From Litorivivens sp041625495 (lineage in GTDB: Bacteria; Pseudomonadota; Gammaproteobacteria; Pseudomonadales; Spongiibacteraceae), in the NCBI RefSeq assembly GCF_041625495.1, contig NZ_JBFJTH010000028.1, forward strand, positions 1 to 30,941: a stretch of 30,941 nt of DNA, read 5' to 3'. This document shows, one piece after another, positions 23,323 through 30,941 of the stretch (the first letter of the stretch is position 1; every line of letters starts with the position of its first letter). Both the position numbers and the translations under genes were made by a program. A model generated the notes under the pieces. That model was not told where the DNA came from. It ran no database searches and was given only the letters and a program-made list of their open reading frames with translations.

Positions 23323-24342
23323 TTAGCCATTCACTGCCAGCTTCTGTCCTGATAGTCGGCAGACGAGTTGGTCAATCAGCTCCCAAGGTTGCCCTGGCTG
23401 CTGGCCTTTAAAGGTCAAGTCTATTTTCTGGGCTAGTAGTAGCAGGCTAGCCAGTTCCCGTTCTTTGATTTTTGTCAGCGTCTGCTTGTACAGCGGTTTG
23501 CGTTTGTCCCAGACTCCGGCGCTATCCAACACCCGATCGATACCGGCGCCTTGGGCCAGCATTTGTGAGCAGCGGTGGAGCGTGCGCAATTCCCGGGTGA
23601 TAGCGCCCATCATTGGAATGCCTTCGGCGCCTTCGGTGCGCAGTCCTGCCAACATTTTCAGGGCGGTGGTGGTTTGCCCCTGCAAAACACAGTCAATCAG
23701 TTTAAAGACATCGTAACGCGCACTGCTGGCCACCAACGCGTTTACCTCGTCGCCGCTGACTGCTTTGTCGCCCACGAGTATGCGCAGTTTTTCCAGCTCT
23801 TGGGCGGCGGCCAGCAGGTTTCCTTCGACCCGTTCAGCGAGCAGCGCAATGCCGGTGCGATCGATATTCAGACCAATCTGCTGGGCCCGTTGCTGTAACC
23901 ATCGTGGCAGTTGGCTGCGGTCAATAGGCCAGATCTGAATCAGGGCGCCTTTGCTTTCAATGGCCTTCACCCACTTGCCGCGCAAGGCATTGCGATCGAG
24001 TTTGCCGGCAGAAATCATAAGCAGGGTATCGTCGCCAGCGGATTCGCAGAAGTCGACAACAGCCTGAGAGCCGTCTTTACCCAACTTCCCATTGAGTCGG
24101 AGGTCTAGGATTTTGCGATCACCAAACAGTGACATGGACTGACTTGCAGCGGTCAGGTGGCCCCAATTAAAACCGCTGTCGGCATCGAGTACTTCGCGCT
24201 CGATAAAACCTTGATCGCGTGCGGCGGCGCGTATTGCGTCTGCAGTTTCCTGTGCAAGCAGCGGTTCATCGCCGGTAATCAGGTACACCGGTAACAGCGG
24301 GGAGCTGAGGTGTTTAGAAAGTTGATCCGCTCTCAATTTCAT
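23323..24342 (-). CDS. holA: DNA polymerase III delta subunit (clamp loader)
   Basis: The product has 339 residues (343 in E. coli). Delta opens the beta clamp as part of the gamma/tau complex. The start region KLRADQLSKHL followed by LLPVYLITGDEPLLAQE is the classic N-terminus of HolA, with the hydrophobic wedge that contacts beta within the first hundred residues. Segments WIENE-like helices near 170 (KLDRNALRGKWVKAIE) and the C-terminal collar domain (LLLLAQKIDLTFKGQQPGQPWELIDQLV, about residues 301–328) also fit. The ATG at 24342 lies inside the lptE gene end, a 29-base overlap typical of lptE–holA pairs. It is the last gene of the leuS–lptE–holA operon. Confidence 0.94.
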   Translation of the reverse strand: MKLRADQLSKHLSSPLLPVYLITGDEPLLAQETADAIRAAARDQGFIEREVLDADSGFNWGHLTAASQSMSLFGDRKILDLRLNGKLGKDGSQAVVDFCESAGDDTLLMISAGKLDRNALRGKWVKAIESKGALIQIWPIDRSQLPRWLQQRAQQIGLNIDRTGIALLAERVEGNLLAAAQELEKLRILVGDKAVSGDEVNALVASSARYDVFKLIDCVLQGQTTTALKMLAGLRTEGAEGIPMMGAITRELRTLHRCSQMLAQGAGIDRVLDSAGVWDKRKPLYKQTLTKIKERELASLLLLAQKIDLTFKGQQPGQPWELIDQLVCRLSGQKLAVNG

Positions 24343-24844
24343 GATGTTGCCTGTCCAGCCAGCGGGTGAGTTGCAGTGCGATCTGTCGGGCTGCCGCTTC
24401 CTCGAGCTCGCTAACCACAAGTTGTGACTCGGTGCCTGAGCCTACCGGGTTTTCCGGGTCGGTGAACAGTACGCGTTGTTCGCGGACGAGCTGGGATTGC
24501 AGAATATTGCCGTCGCTGTCGAGCAGCGAAAGCTCGGCGGTAATAATGAGCAGCCGCTCGGCCGTACGCACATCGCTGTCGAGGGTGAGTACCGTATCAC
24601 TGCGCTCGACCTTGTCAACCACGAAGCGGTATTGAGCTTGCGCCGAGGCTTCGGCGGCCACCACATTGTGAATGGCCAGTTGTTGCTTGATGCGCCGTCG
24701 CAGCAGATTATCACTGTGGTTCTGCTGGATTAGAACCTGGTCGTGGTAGGCGCCCGCAGTCTGCTGCGTGCTGCGCAACTGAAAACCGCAACCGGCGATA
24801 ATGAGAGCGATTGCAGTGATGAGCAGTGCGCGCAGGCTGCCCAT
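24314..24844 (-). CDS. lptE: LPS-assembly lipoprotein LptE
   Basis: The product has 176 residues. Residues 1–19 are a lipoprotein signal with the lipobox IAGC, so Cys19 is lipidated and the protein sits in the outer membrane. The mature part GFQLRSTQQ, an alpha/beta body and the closing EEAAARQIALQLTRWL helix fit LptE/RlpB, which is known to plug and support the LptD barrel that delivers lipopolysaccharide to the surface. The ATG shares one base with the leuS stop (TAATG) and the end overlaps holA by 29 bases. The order leuS–lptE–holA is conserved in gammaproteobacteria and supports the call. Confidence 0.92.
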   Translation of the reverse strand: MGSLRALLITAIALIIAGCGFQLRSTQQTAGAYHDQVLIQQNHSDNLLRRRIKQQLAIHNVVAAEASAQAQYRFVVDKVERSDTVLTLDSDVRTAERLLIITAELSLLDSDGNILQSQLVREQRVLFTDPENPVGSGTESQLVVSELEEAAARQIALQLTRWLDRQHHEIESGSTF

Positions 24845-27291
24845 TAGCCCACCACAATATTGACAAGTTTCTGAGGCACAACGATTTCCTTGCGGATTGT
24901 CTTGCCGTCGATAAAGCGCAGTACATTTTCGTTGCTACGGGCGATGTCTTTAATACTTTCTGCGTCGGCATCGGCGGCAACTTGAATTTTGCCGCGCACT
25001 TTGCCGTTGACCTGCACCACCATTTCAATCGAACTTTTGACCAGCGCGCTTTCGTCGACCTGAGGCCAGGGCGCGTCGATAACCGCCTCGCTGTGGCCTA
25101 AGTCTTGCCACAGGGCGTGGCAGATATGAGGCACGATAGGGGACAGCAGAACGACACAGGCTTCGAGGGCCTCGCGGGTCACAGCCGGATTTCCTTCAAA
25201 CTTACCGATCTCGTTGAGCAGTTCCATTACCGCAGCGATTGCCGTGTTAAACGTGAGGCGCTCACTATAATCGTGGCTCACCTTGGCGATGGTTTCGTGT
25301 GTTTTGCGGCGCAGGTCGCGATCTGCATCATTCAGCAATTCGATGTTAAGTGCGGCTGTATCGCCACTCTCTACGTGTGCGTGAACCGCCTTCCACAGTC
25401 GACGCAAAAATCGGTTCGCGCCCTCCACGGCAGAATCAGACCACTCCAGGCTTTGCTCGGGTGGTGCCGCAAACATCATAAACAGGCGCACAGTGTCCGC
25501 ACCGTACTGTTCAATCATAGCTTGCGGGTCAACGGTGTTGCCCTTGGATTTTGACATCTTGGCGCCATCTTTAAGCACCATGCCCTGACACAGCAGTTGT
25601 TTGAACGGCTCGTTGCTACTGAGCAGGCCTTCGTCGCGCATCAGTTTGTGGAAGAATCGCGCGTATAACAGGTGGAGTATGGCGTGCTCGATACCTCCTA
25701 CGTACTGATCAACAGGCAACCAGTAATTAGCCTGCTCAGGGTCGAGCATGCCGTCGGTGAAGTCGGGGCAGGTGAAGCGGGCGTAGTACCAGGACGACTC
25801 CATAAAGGTGTCAAAGGTATCGGTTTCTCGTTCGACCGCTTTGCCGTTCAGCTCTTCCTTGCGCCACTGCGGATCGGCTTTAATGGGTGACTGAACCCCA
25901 TCCATCTCTACATCTTCCGGCAATAGCACAGGCAGTTTGTCTGCCGGTACCGGAATCTCGCCGCCTTCGGGCAGGTTGAACATGGGGATTGGAGCGCCCC
26001 AATAGCGCTGCCGTGATACGCCCCAGTCGCGCAGGCGATAGTTGGTGGTTACCTTGCCGGCACCTTTGCCTTCCAATACGCCGGAGATCGCGTTAAAGGC
26101 GCCGTTGAAGTCGAGGTCGTCGAATTCGCCGGAATTCACCAGAACGCCTTTGTCTACGTAGGCTTCTTTGTCGAGATCGACAGAACCACCGTCAGCTGGT
26201 GCTATAACCTGTTTAATGGGCAGATTGTATTTGTGGGCAAATTCCCAGTCGCGCTGATCGTGGGCGGGTACGGCCATAACTGCGCCTGAACCGTAGTCCA
26301 TCAGCACATAGTTTGCTACCCATACTGGCACGGGTTTGCCGGTCAGCGGGTGAATGGCATTGATGCCGGTGGCCAGCCCCCGCTTTTCCATTTTGGCCAT
26401 GTCGGCCTCGGCGACGGAGCTGGTTTTGCAGGTTTTGATAAAGTCTGCAAGTTCCGGATTGTCGTTGGCCAGGGCAAGGCTTATGGGGTGTTCAGCGGCC
26501 AAACTCAGATAGGTGACCCCCATCAGCGTGTCGGGCCGGGTGGTGTAAACGTCAAAGCCATCAATGCCTGCAACCGCACTCTCTAAGGTGAAGTGCATCT
26601 CCACACCCTGCGAACGGCCAATCCAGTTGCGTTGCATGGTTTTGACCTGTTCTGGCCAGCCGTCCAGGCTGTCAAGGTCGTCCAGTAGCTGGTCGGCGTA
26701 TTCGGTGATGCGAATAAACCACTGGGGGATTTCCTTGCGCTCTACGGCGGTATCGCAGCGCCAGCAGCAACCGTCGATGACCTGTTCGTTGGCCAGAACC
26801 GTTTCATCCACCGGACACCAGTTAACCGCTGACGTCTTCTTGTAGACTAGGCCCTTTTCGTAAAGGCGGGTGAAGAACCACTGTTCCCAGCGGTAATATT
26901 CCGGGGTGCAGGTCGCCAACTCCCGATTCCAGTCGTAGGCAAAACCCAGCGCCTGTAGCTGTTCACGCATGTAGCGAATGTTTTCATGGGTCCACTTGGC
27001 TGGCGCTGTCTTGTTTTTGACGGCAGCGTTTTCGGCAGGCAATCCGAATGCGTCCCAACCCATGGGCTGTAGCACGTTCTTGCCCAGCATACGCTGGTAA
27101 CGAGAGATCACATCGCCAATGGTGTAATTGCGCACGTGGCCCATATGCAGCTTTCCGCTGGGATAGGGGAACATGCTCAGGCAGTAGTATTTTTCGCGGC
27201 TTGGATCGCTCTGAACGGCAAAGCTCTGTTGGTCTTGCCAGTACTGCTGTACGGCTTTTTCGATCTGGTCGGCGTTGTAGTGTGTATTCAT
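24844..27291 (-). CDS. leuS: Leucyl-tRNA synthetase
   Basis: The product has 815 residues (860 in E. coli, so slightly short). This class I enzyme charges tRNA-Leu. The HIGH motif is HMGH at 49–52 in PYPSGKLHMGHVRNYT. The editing domain (about 220–420) carries TTRPDTLMGVTYL and the GSGAVMAVPAHDQRD stretch. KMSKS is at 578–582, followed by the anticodon-binding domain and the flexible C-terminal domain ending PQKLVNIVV. ATG 27291 is chosen because the family starts about here; the 16 extra upstream residues look non-coding. The ribosome binding site is weak. It leads the leuS–lptE–holA operon, 72 bases downstream of lnt. Confidence 0.97.
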   Translation of the reverse strand: MNTHYNADQIEKAVQQYWQDQQSFAVQSDPSREKYYCLSMFPYPSGKLHMGHVRNYTIGDVISRYQRMLGKNVLQPMGWDAFGLPAENAAVKNKTAPAKWTHENIRYMREQLQALGFAYDWNRELATCTPEYYRWEQWFFTRLYEKGLVYKKTSAVNWCPVDETVLANEQVIDGCCWRCDTAVERKEIPQWFIRITEYADQLLDDLDSLDGWPEQVKTMQRNWIGRSQGVEMHFTLESAVAGIDGFDVYTTRPDTLMGVTYLSLAAEHPISLALANDNPELADFIKTCKTSSVAEADMAKMEKRGLATGINAIHPLTGKPVPVWVANYVLMDYGSGAVMAVPAHDQRDWEFAHKYNLPIKQVIAPADGGSVDLDKEAYVDKGVLVNSGEFDDLDFNGAFNAISGVLEGKGAGKVTTNYRLRDWGVSRQRYWGAPIPMFNLPEGGEIPVPADKLPVLLPEDVEMDGVQSPIKADPQWRKEELNGKAVERETDTFDTFMESSWYYARFTCPDFTDGMLDPEQANYWLPVDQYVGGIEHAILHLLYARFFHKLMRDEGLLSSNEPFKQLLCQGMVLKDGAKMSKSKGNTVDPQAMIEQYGADTVRLFMMFAAPPEQSLEWSDSAVEGANRFLRRLWKAVHAHVESGDTAALNIELLNDADRDLRRKTHETIAKVSHDYSERLTFNTAIAAVMELLNEIGKFEGNPAVTREALEACVVLLSPIVPHICHALWQDLGHSEAVIDAPWPQVDESALVKSSIEMVVQVNGKVRGKIQVAADADAESIKDIARSNENVLRFIDGKTIRKEIVVPQKLVNIVVG

Positions 27292-27363
27292 TGAATTTCG
27301 GTCAAGGGCTCTGGCGGCGTGGACGCTAAGGGCGCGCATTTTACCAGCTATGCACCCCGAGTG

Positions 27364-28893
27364 CTAAAGCCCGCGCGATTTGCTGGCGGATTTATTGTTG
27401 TTGGCTTTGTTGGCGGCGGGCTTGCGGGTAAACGCGGCCAATGCTGCCAAGCCAAAACACAGCAGCCACGTGGGCCAGGAGCCAGCAACCAGGAAGGGCG
27501 TATTACCGCTGCGTCCGCGTACGGTGGTGCTTAGTACGCCAGCCTCAAAGGCAGGAATTCTGGCGCTTACCTTACCATGGGCGTCGACGACCGCCGTGGT
27601 ACCGGTGCCGGTGGCGCGTATCAGTTCGCGACCAGTTTCCAGGGCGCGCATCCGCGCCATCTGGAAGTGCTGCTTGGGTCCGATAGAGCGGCCAAACCAG
27701 GCATCATTGGATACAGTGAGTAGTAACTCGGCACCATTCATCTGCTTAACCAGAAAATCCGGGTATACCACTTCGTAGCAGATATAGGGTGCCACGCTGT
27801 GGTCTTTGATCTGCAGTGGTTTTTGCTGGGGCGGGCCTTCGGTAAAGCTCGACATTGGCAGATTGAAAAATCGGATCAGCCCGCGCAGCCAGCTCTCGAG
27901 CGGCACGTATTCACCAAAGGGGACTAGCCGTTGTTTGGCGTATACACCGGTGCCTCCGGTTAGTACTACCAGCGCGTTGTAAACGCCCTCGGGCGTGCGC
28001 AGCGGAATACCGGTGACCAAGGCAGTGTTGGATTGCTCGGCCATTTGGGCCACGAGGTCGAGATAATCTTTGGCGACGTGATAGTAGTTGGGTATCGCGG
28101 CCTCTGGCCAGATAACCACGTCGTGTTGGCCTAGCAGTGGTTGCGTCATTTGGTCGTAGAGCTTGAGTGTTGGCTTGTAGCTCTCAGGTAGCCATTTTTT
28201 GTCTTGGGTAATATTGGCCTGTACCGCTGCAATTTTAAGTTCGCGCCCGTTGGTTTGGGTCCACTCGACGGATTGTAGGGAGTAGCCCAATACCCAGAGC
28301 CCCGCGGCGCCAACTATCAGTACATAGCGGCGGTTCAATAGGGCCTGGCTCAGGCAGGCACCGGACAGGTACACCATCAAGCTTAATAGAAAAACGCCGC
28401 CAACCGGCGCCCAGCCTGCCAGTGGTGTGTCGATGTAGGCATAACCCAGATAGAGCCAAGGGAAGCCGGTAAGTAACCACACGCGAACCCATTCCGACAG
28501 CAACCACACGGCGGCAAAGCCAAGCATCCGTCCACCCATGCCATCGCGCAGCCAGCGGCAATATACCCAGGCGGCAAGGGCGGGAACCGCGCCGAGAAAC
28601 AGGCAAAACAGCGCAGTGAAAATGCCTGCCAGCGGCGCGGAGGTGAACCCGTAATCGTGAATGGAGATATACACCCACGACACGCCGCTCCCGAACAGGC
28701 CGACGCCATAGGCCCAGCCCAAAGCAAGCGCGCGGCGGGGTGTGGATTTTTCGAGTGCGAGGTTGAGCACTGCCACGGCCACGATACTCAGCGGCCACAT
28801 GCCAAAGGGGGCGAACGAGAGCGTGACGGCAATGCCGCACAGAATCATTGCGACCAATGCGAGGGCAGTATGTGGTGTATTTTTGTGGTTCAT
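27364..28893 (-). CDS. lnt: Apolipoprotein N-acyltransferase
   Basis: The product has 509 residues (512 in E. coli). Lnt is the inner-membrane enzyme that adds the third acyl chain to lipoproteins. About six N-terminal helices (10–205) precede the periplasmic nitrilase-like domain (about 218–465). The catalytic triad is visible: Glu264 (WPEAAIPNYY), Lys320 (YAKQRLVPFGEYVP) and Cys372 (YICYEVVYPD). A last helix near 475–490 precedes a basic tail. It normally follows corC directly in gammaproteobacteria; here a GltB-like gene stands between them. Confidence 0.95.
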   Translation of the reverse strand: MNHKNTPHTALALVAMILCGIAVTLSFAPFGMWPLSIVAVAVLNLALEKSTPRRALALGWAYGVGLFGSGVSWVYISIHDYGFTSAPLAGIFTALFCLFLGAVPALAAWVYCRWLRDGMGGRMLGFAAVWLLSEWVRVWLLTGFPWLYLGYAYIDTPLAGWAPVGGVFLLSLMVYLSGACLSQALLNRRYVLIVGAAGLWVLGYSLQSVEWTQTNGRELKIAAVQANITQDKKWLPESYKPTLKLYDQMTQPLLGQHDVVIWPEAAIPNYYHVAKDYLDLVAQMAEQSNTALVTGIPLRTPEGVYNALVVLTGGTGVYAKQRLVPFGEYVPLESWLRGLIRFFNLPMSSFTEGPPQQKPLQIKDHSVAPYICYEVVYPDFLVKQMNGAELLLTVSNDAWFGRSIGPKQHFQMARMRALETGRELIRATGTGTTAVVDAHGKVSARIPAFEAGVLSTTVRGRSGNTPFLVAGSWPTWLLCFGLAALAAFTRKPAANKANNNKSASKSRGL

Positions 28894-28942
28894 TCGGTGC
28901 GCTTCACAGATTTGAGCTTATAGTAATTCAAGAACTGCATTG

Positions 28943-30487
28943 TCATCGATCAGAATCGCCATTTTGTGGCGACAAAAACAGGTGCGCATTAGGTTGGCGC
29001 TCAGGGTAGAGGATATTGAGTGGCTCGGGGATGCCGCGGTCATTGATGATGTGAGCGTGTCGGCGCTGTAATTCCCGGGCTTCACGCGCGCCGCAGGAGT
29101 GCGCAATAACTCCGACCTCTTGCATCAGATTGCTGGCGTAGTTGGCAACACGTATGGCTTTGTCCGCCGGCACCAGCCCTTGTTGCAGATCGGGGTTGTG
29201 TGTAGTGACGCCGGTTGGGCAGGTGTTTTTGTTGCACTGCAGGGCCTGTATGCAGCCCAGTGCAAACATGAAACCGCGTGCGGAGACGATAAAGTCGGCG
29301 CCGACACACAGTGCCCAGGCGACGTCGGCGGGATTGATCAGCTTGCCGGAGGCTATCACCCGAATCCGCTGGCGCAATTGCCACTCGCTCAGTTTGTCCA
29401 CTACCAGCGGCAGGCTGCGTCGGATCGATAGACCAACGTAGTCCATCAGGCTCTGTGGTGCGGCGCCGGTACCGCCGTCGCCGCTGTCAATGGTGATGAA
29501 ATCCGGAGCGCAGTCCAGTCCACGCTCGGTAATACGCTGGCACAGTTCGTCGAGCCACTCCATGTCGCCCATGACGGCCTTAAAGCCGGTGGGCTTTCCG
29601 GTAATATCGCGCACGCGAACAATCAGGTCGAGCAGCTCGTCGACATTTCGCGCTTCGATATGGCCGTTGGGGCTGATGGAATCTTGCCCTTCAGGGATGC
29701 CGCGAATGTTGGCGATTTCTGCGGTTACCTTGGCGCGCGGGAGAATGCCGCCTTTACCGGGTTTGGCCCCCTGGCTGAGCTTTATTTCAAACATGCGCAC
29801 CGATTCATGGGCGGCTATCTGGCGCAGTTTTTCGTCGCTGAACAGGCCGTTGGCATCGCGTACGCCGTATTTAGCAGTGCCGATCTGGAAGACTAGGTCA
29901 CAGCCGCCGCTGAGATGGTAGGGCGACAAGCCGCCCTCGCCGGTGTTGAGCCAGATTCCGGCCTGGGCGGCGCCATTCGACAGCGCGGTGACTGCGGGTA
30001 CGGAAATGGCACCAAAGCTCATGCCGGAAATGTGGAAAAACTTGTCGGTGGTGTAAGGCTTGGGACAGTAGCCTTCGCCGACGGTAATGGCCGAGGCCGG
30101 CACAAAATCTTCGCGCAGGGTGGGGAAGGCGGCGTTGAGAAAAATGACGTCGTTGGCCTGATTCATCGGGTGGGTGGAGCCGAAAGCCACGGTGGTGTCG
30201 ATATTTTTGGCGGCCCGGTACACCCATGCTCGCTGAGCGCGGTTGAATGGCAGTTCTTCCCGATCCATAGCAAAAAAATACTGCCGGAAGAATTCGCCCA
30301 TGTGCTCAAACAGATAACGGAAACGACCGATCACGGGGTAATTGCGGCGAATGGCGTGCTGGGTCTGGCGCACGTCAACGATATAGAGATAGGCGATCAG
30401 TAGCAGACCGAACAGGAGCAGTATCAGAAAGACGACGACACTGAGTTCGATGAACTGTTGGGCAAAGCGGTGCAGGGAATCGTTCAT
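28943..30487 (-). CDS. Membrane-anchored FMN-binding glutamate-synthase-like protein
   Basis: The product has 514 residues from the ATG at 30487 (GGAG three bases upstream). A GTG at 30499 would add four residues. One hydrophobic helix (about 15–38) anchors it. The rest is the FMN/synthase domain of glutamate synthase (GltB central part), with SGMSFGAIS, TGEGGLSPYH, GAKPGKGG, DGGDGGTGAAP-like glycine loops (here TIDSGDGGTGAAP) and the cluster cysteines 412, 418 and 423. Their spacing of 6 and 5 equals that of the 3Fe-4S cluster in GltB. The N-terminal glutaminase and C-terminal helix domains of GltB are missing. The reaction is unknown; relatives are annotated only as a glutamate-synthase family. 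It sits within the corC–lnt operon. Confidence 0.88.
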   Translation of the reverse strand: MNDSLHRFAQQFIELSVVVFLILLLFGLLLIAYLYIVDVRQTQHAIRRNYPVIGRFRYLFEHMGEFFRQYFFAMDREELPFNRAQRAWVYRAAKNIDTTVAFGSTHPMNQANDVIFLNAAFPTLREDFVPASAITVGEGYCPKPYTTDKFFHISGMSFGAISVPAVTALSNGAAQAGIWLNTGEGGLSPYHLSGGCDLVFQIGTAKYGVRDANGLFSDEKLRQIAAHESVRMFEIKLSQGAKPGKGGILPRAKVTAEIANIRGIPEGQDSISPNGHIEARNVDELLDLIVRVRDITGKPTGFKAVMGDMEWLDELCQRITERGLDCAPDFITIDSGDGGTGAAPQSLMDYVGLSIRRSLPLVVDKLSEWQLRQRIRVIASGKLINPADVAWALCVGADFIVSARGFMFALGCIQALQCNKNTCPTGVTTHNPDLQQGLVPADKAIRVANYASNLMQEVGVIAHSCGAREARELQRRHAHIINDRGIPEPLNILYPERQPNAHLFLSPQNGDSDR

Positions 30488-30490
30488 AGG

Positions 30491-30517
30491 CTCCGACACA
30501 TGATTGTCGTGTCAGAG
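30491..30517 (-). promoter_or_regulatory. RNA hairpin that pairs with the ribosome binding site of the GltB-like gene
   Basis: In the minus-strand transcript CUCUGACAC (30517–30509) can pair with GUGUCGGAG (30499–30491) over nine pairs including one G·U, with a nine-base loop. The right arm contains the GGAG that precedes the ATG at 30487. No T-run follows, so it is not a terminator. It could lower translation of the GltB-like protein relative to corC, or protect the message end. Confidence 0.5.
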
Positions 30518-30533
30518 CCTAGCATTAGTGAGA

Positions 30534-30941
30534 CTACTGAACCAGCTCCTGCTGATCTACGTCGGCTTCTTCCAACAGGCGCATGCGCAGCAGGTGTATC
30601 TGCCGGTTGTCGGCATTGATTACCTTGAACTCGCAGCGGTCGATGGTAGTCACTTCATTGCGGCTGGGTAGGTGGCCCAGTTGCTGCAAAATGATACCGC
30701 CGATGGTGTCGAATTCTTCATCGCTGAACTCGGTTTTGAAGGTGTCGTTGAAATCGTCGATTGGGGTCAGCGCCTTGACGATAAAGTCGTTATCGGCAAT
30801 CTTGCGGATAAAGGCGTCGTGATCTTCGTCGTATTCATCTTCAATTTCACCCACTATCTGTTCCAGCACATCCTCAATGGTGACCAGGCCGGCAACACCG
30901 CCGTACTCATCGATCACCACCGCCATATGGTTGCGCTTCTC
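30534..30941 (-). CDS. corC: CorC/HlyC-family CBS-domain protein (N-terminus outside the window)
   Basis: The frame is open to the window edge, so this is the C-terminal 135 residues only. It begins within the second CBS domain (NHMAVVIDEYGGVAGLVTIEDVLEQIVGEIEDEYDE, the first part at 30941–30820), almost the same as E. coli CorC/YbeX. The CorC/HlyC C-terminal domain follows with FSDEEFDTIGG, LGHLPSRNE and FKVINADNRQIHLLRMR. The family is linked to magnesium/cobalt resistance and ribosome-related functions; its molecular role is not settled. Its presence just before the GltB-like gene and lnt fits the ybeZ–ybeY–corC–lnt block. Confidence 0.93.
   Translation of the reverse strand, partial: EKRNHMAVVIDEYGGVAGLVTIEDVLEQIVGEIEDEYDEDHDAFIRKIADNDFIVKALTPIDDFNDTFKTEFSDEEFDTIGGIILQQLGHLPSRNEVTTIDRCEFKVINADNRQIHLLRMRLLEEADVDQQELVQ

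Overview
The window (30,941 bases, moderately GC-rich, densely coded) reads as chromosome of a marine-type gammaproteobacterium, probably Cellvibrionales or a close relative. The evidence is the conserved order corC–(insert)–lnt–leuS–lptE–holA, a Pseudomonas-type alanine-racemase-fold ornithine decarboxylase, prfC/rsuA/rsmC, and a Marinobacter-type alcohol-forming fatty acyl reductase. The order-level placement is inference. I saw no tRNA, rRNA, insertion sequence, phage gene or CRISPR array, and no gene-free stretch longer than 300 bases.

Layout. 1–3.7 kb: the tail of an unknown gene, a small outer-membrane barrel, a RegB/RegA-type redox two-component pair on the minus strand, and a divergent methionine-rich outer-membrane protein. 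The divergent gap carries a RegR-box-like site. 3.7–5.5 kb: a fatty acyl reductase, with a bidirectional terminator at its 3' end and a perfect 16-base palindrome upstream. 5.5–8.9 kb: the translation genes prfC, rsuA and rsmC.

8.9–17.2 kb is the most interesting part. It is a tight eight-gene plus-strand operon: a small membrane protein, a Tat-exported gluconate-dehydrogenase-subunit-3-like protein, a GMC flavoprotein dehydrogenase, a membrane-anchored ThuA-like protein, a Gfo/Idh/MocA oxidoreductase, a xylose-isomerase-like TIM barrel protein, an MFS transporter and a LacI-family regulator. Just upstream is a good sigma-70-like promoter whose start-site region is covered by a textbook LacI/GalR-type operator. 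I infer an oxidative (3-keto-sugar type) route: a glycoside or sugar is oxidised in the periplasm, imported, then processed by the oxidoreductase and the TIM barrel enzyme. LacI gives substrate-induced control.

17.2–20.6 kb (minus strand): a fuculose-phosphate-aldolase-like gene one base downstream of htpX, a small unknown protein, and an overlapping VWA-domain/DnaJ-domain pair. 20.7–23.3 kb: an orphan GspF-like membrane protein, a small unknown protein and speC. 23.3–30.9 kb (minus strand): the envelope and housekeeping block corC (cut by the window edge), a membrane-anchored GltB-like flavoprotein, lnt, leuS, lptE and holA. An RNA hairpin between corC and the GltB-like gene pairs with the latter's ribosome binding site.
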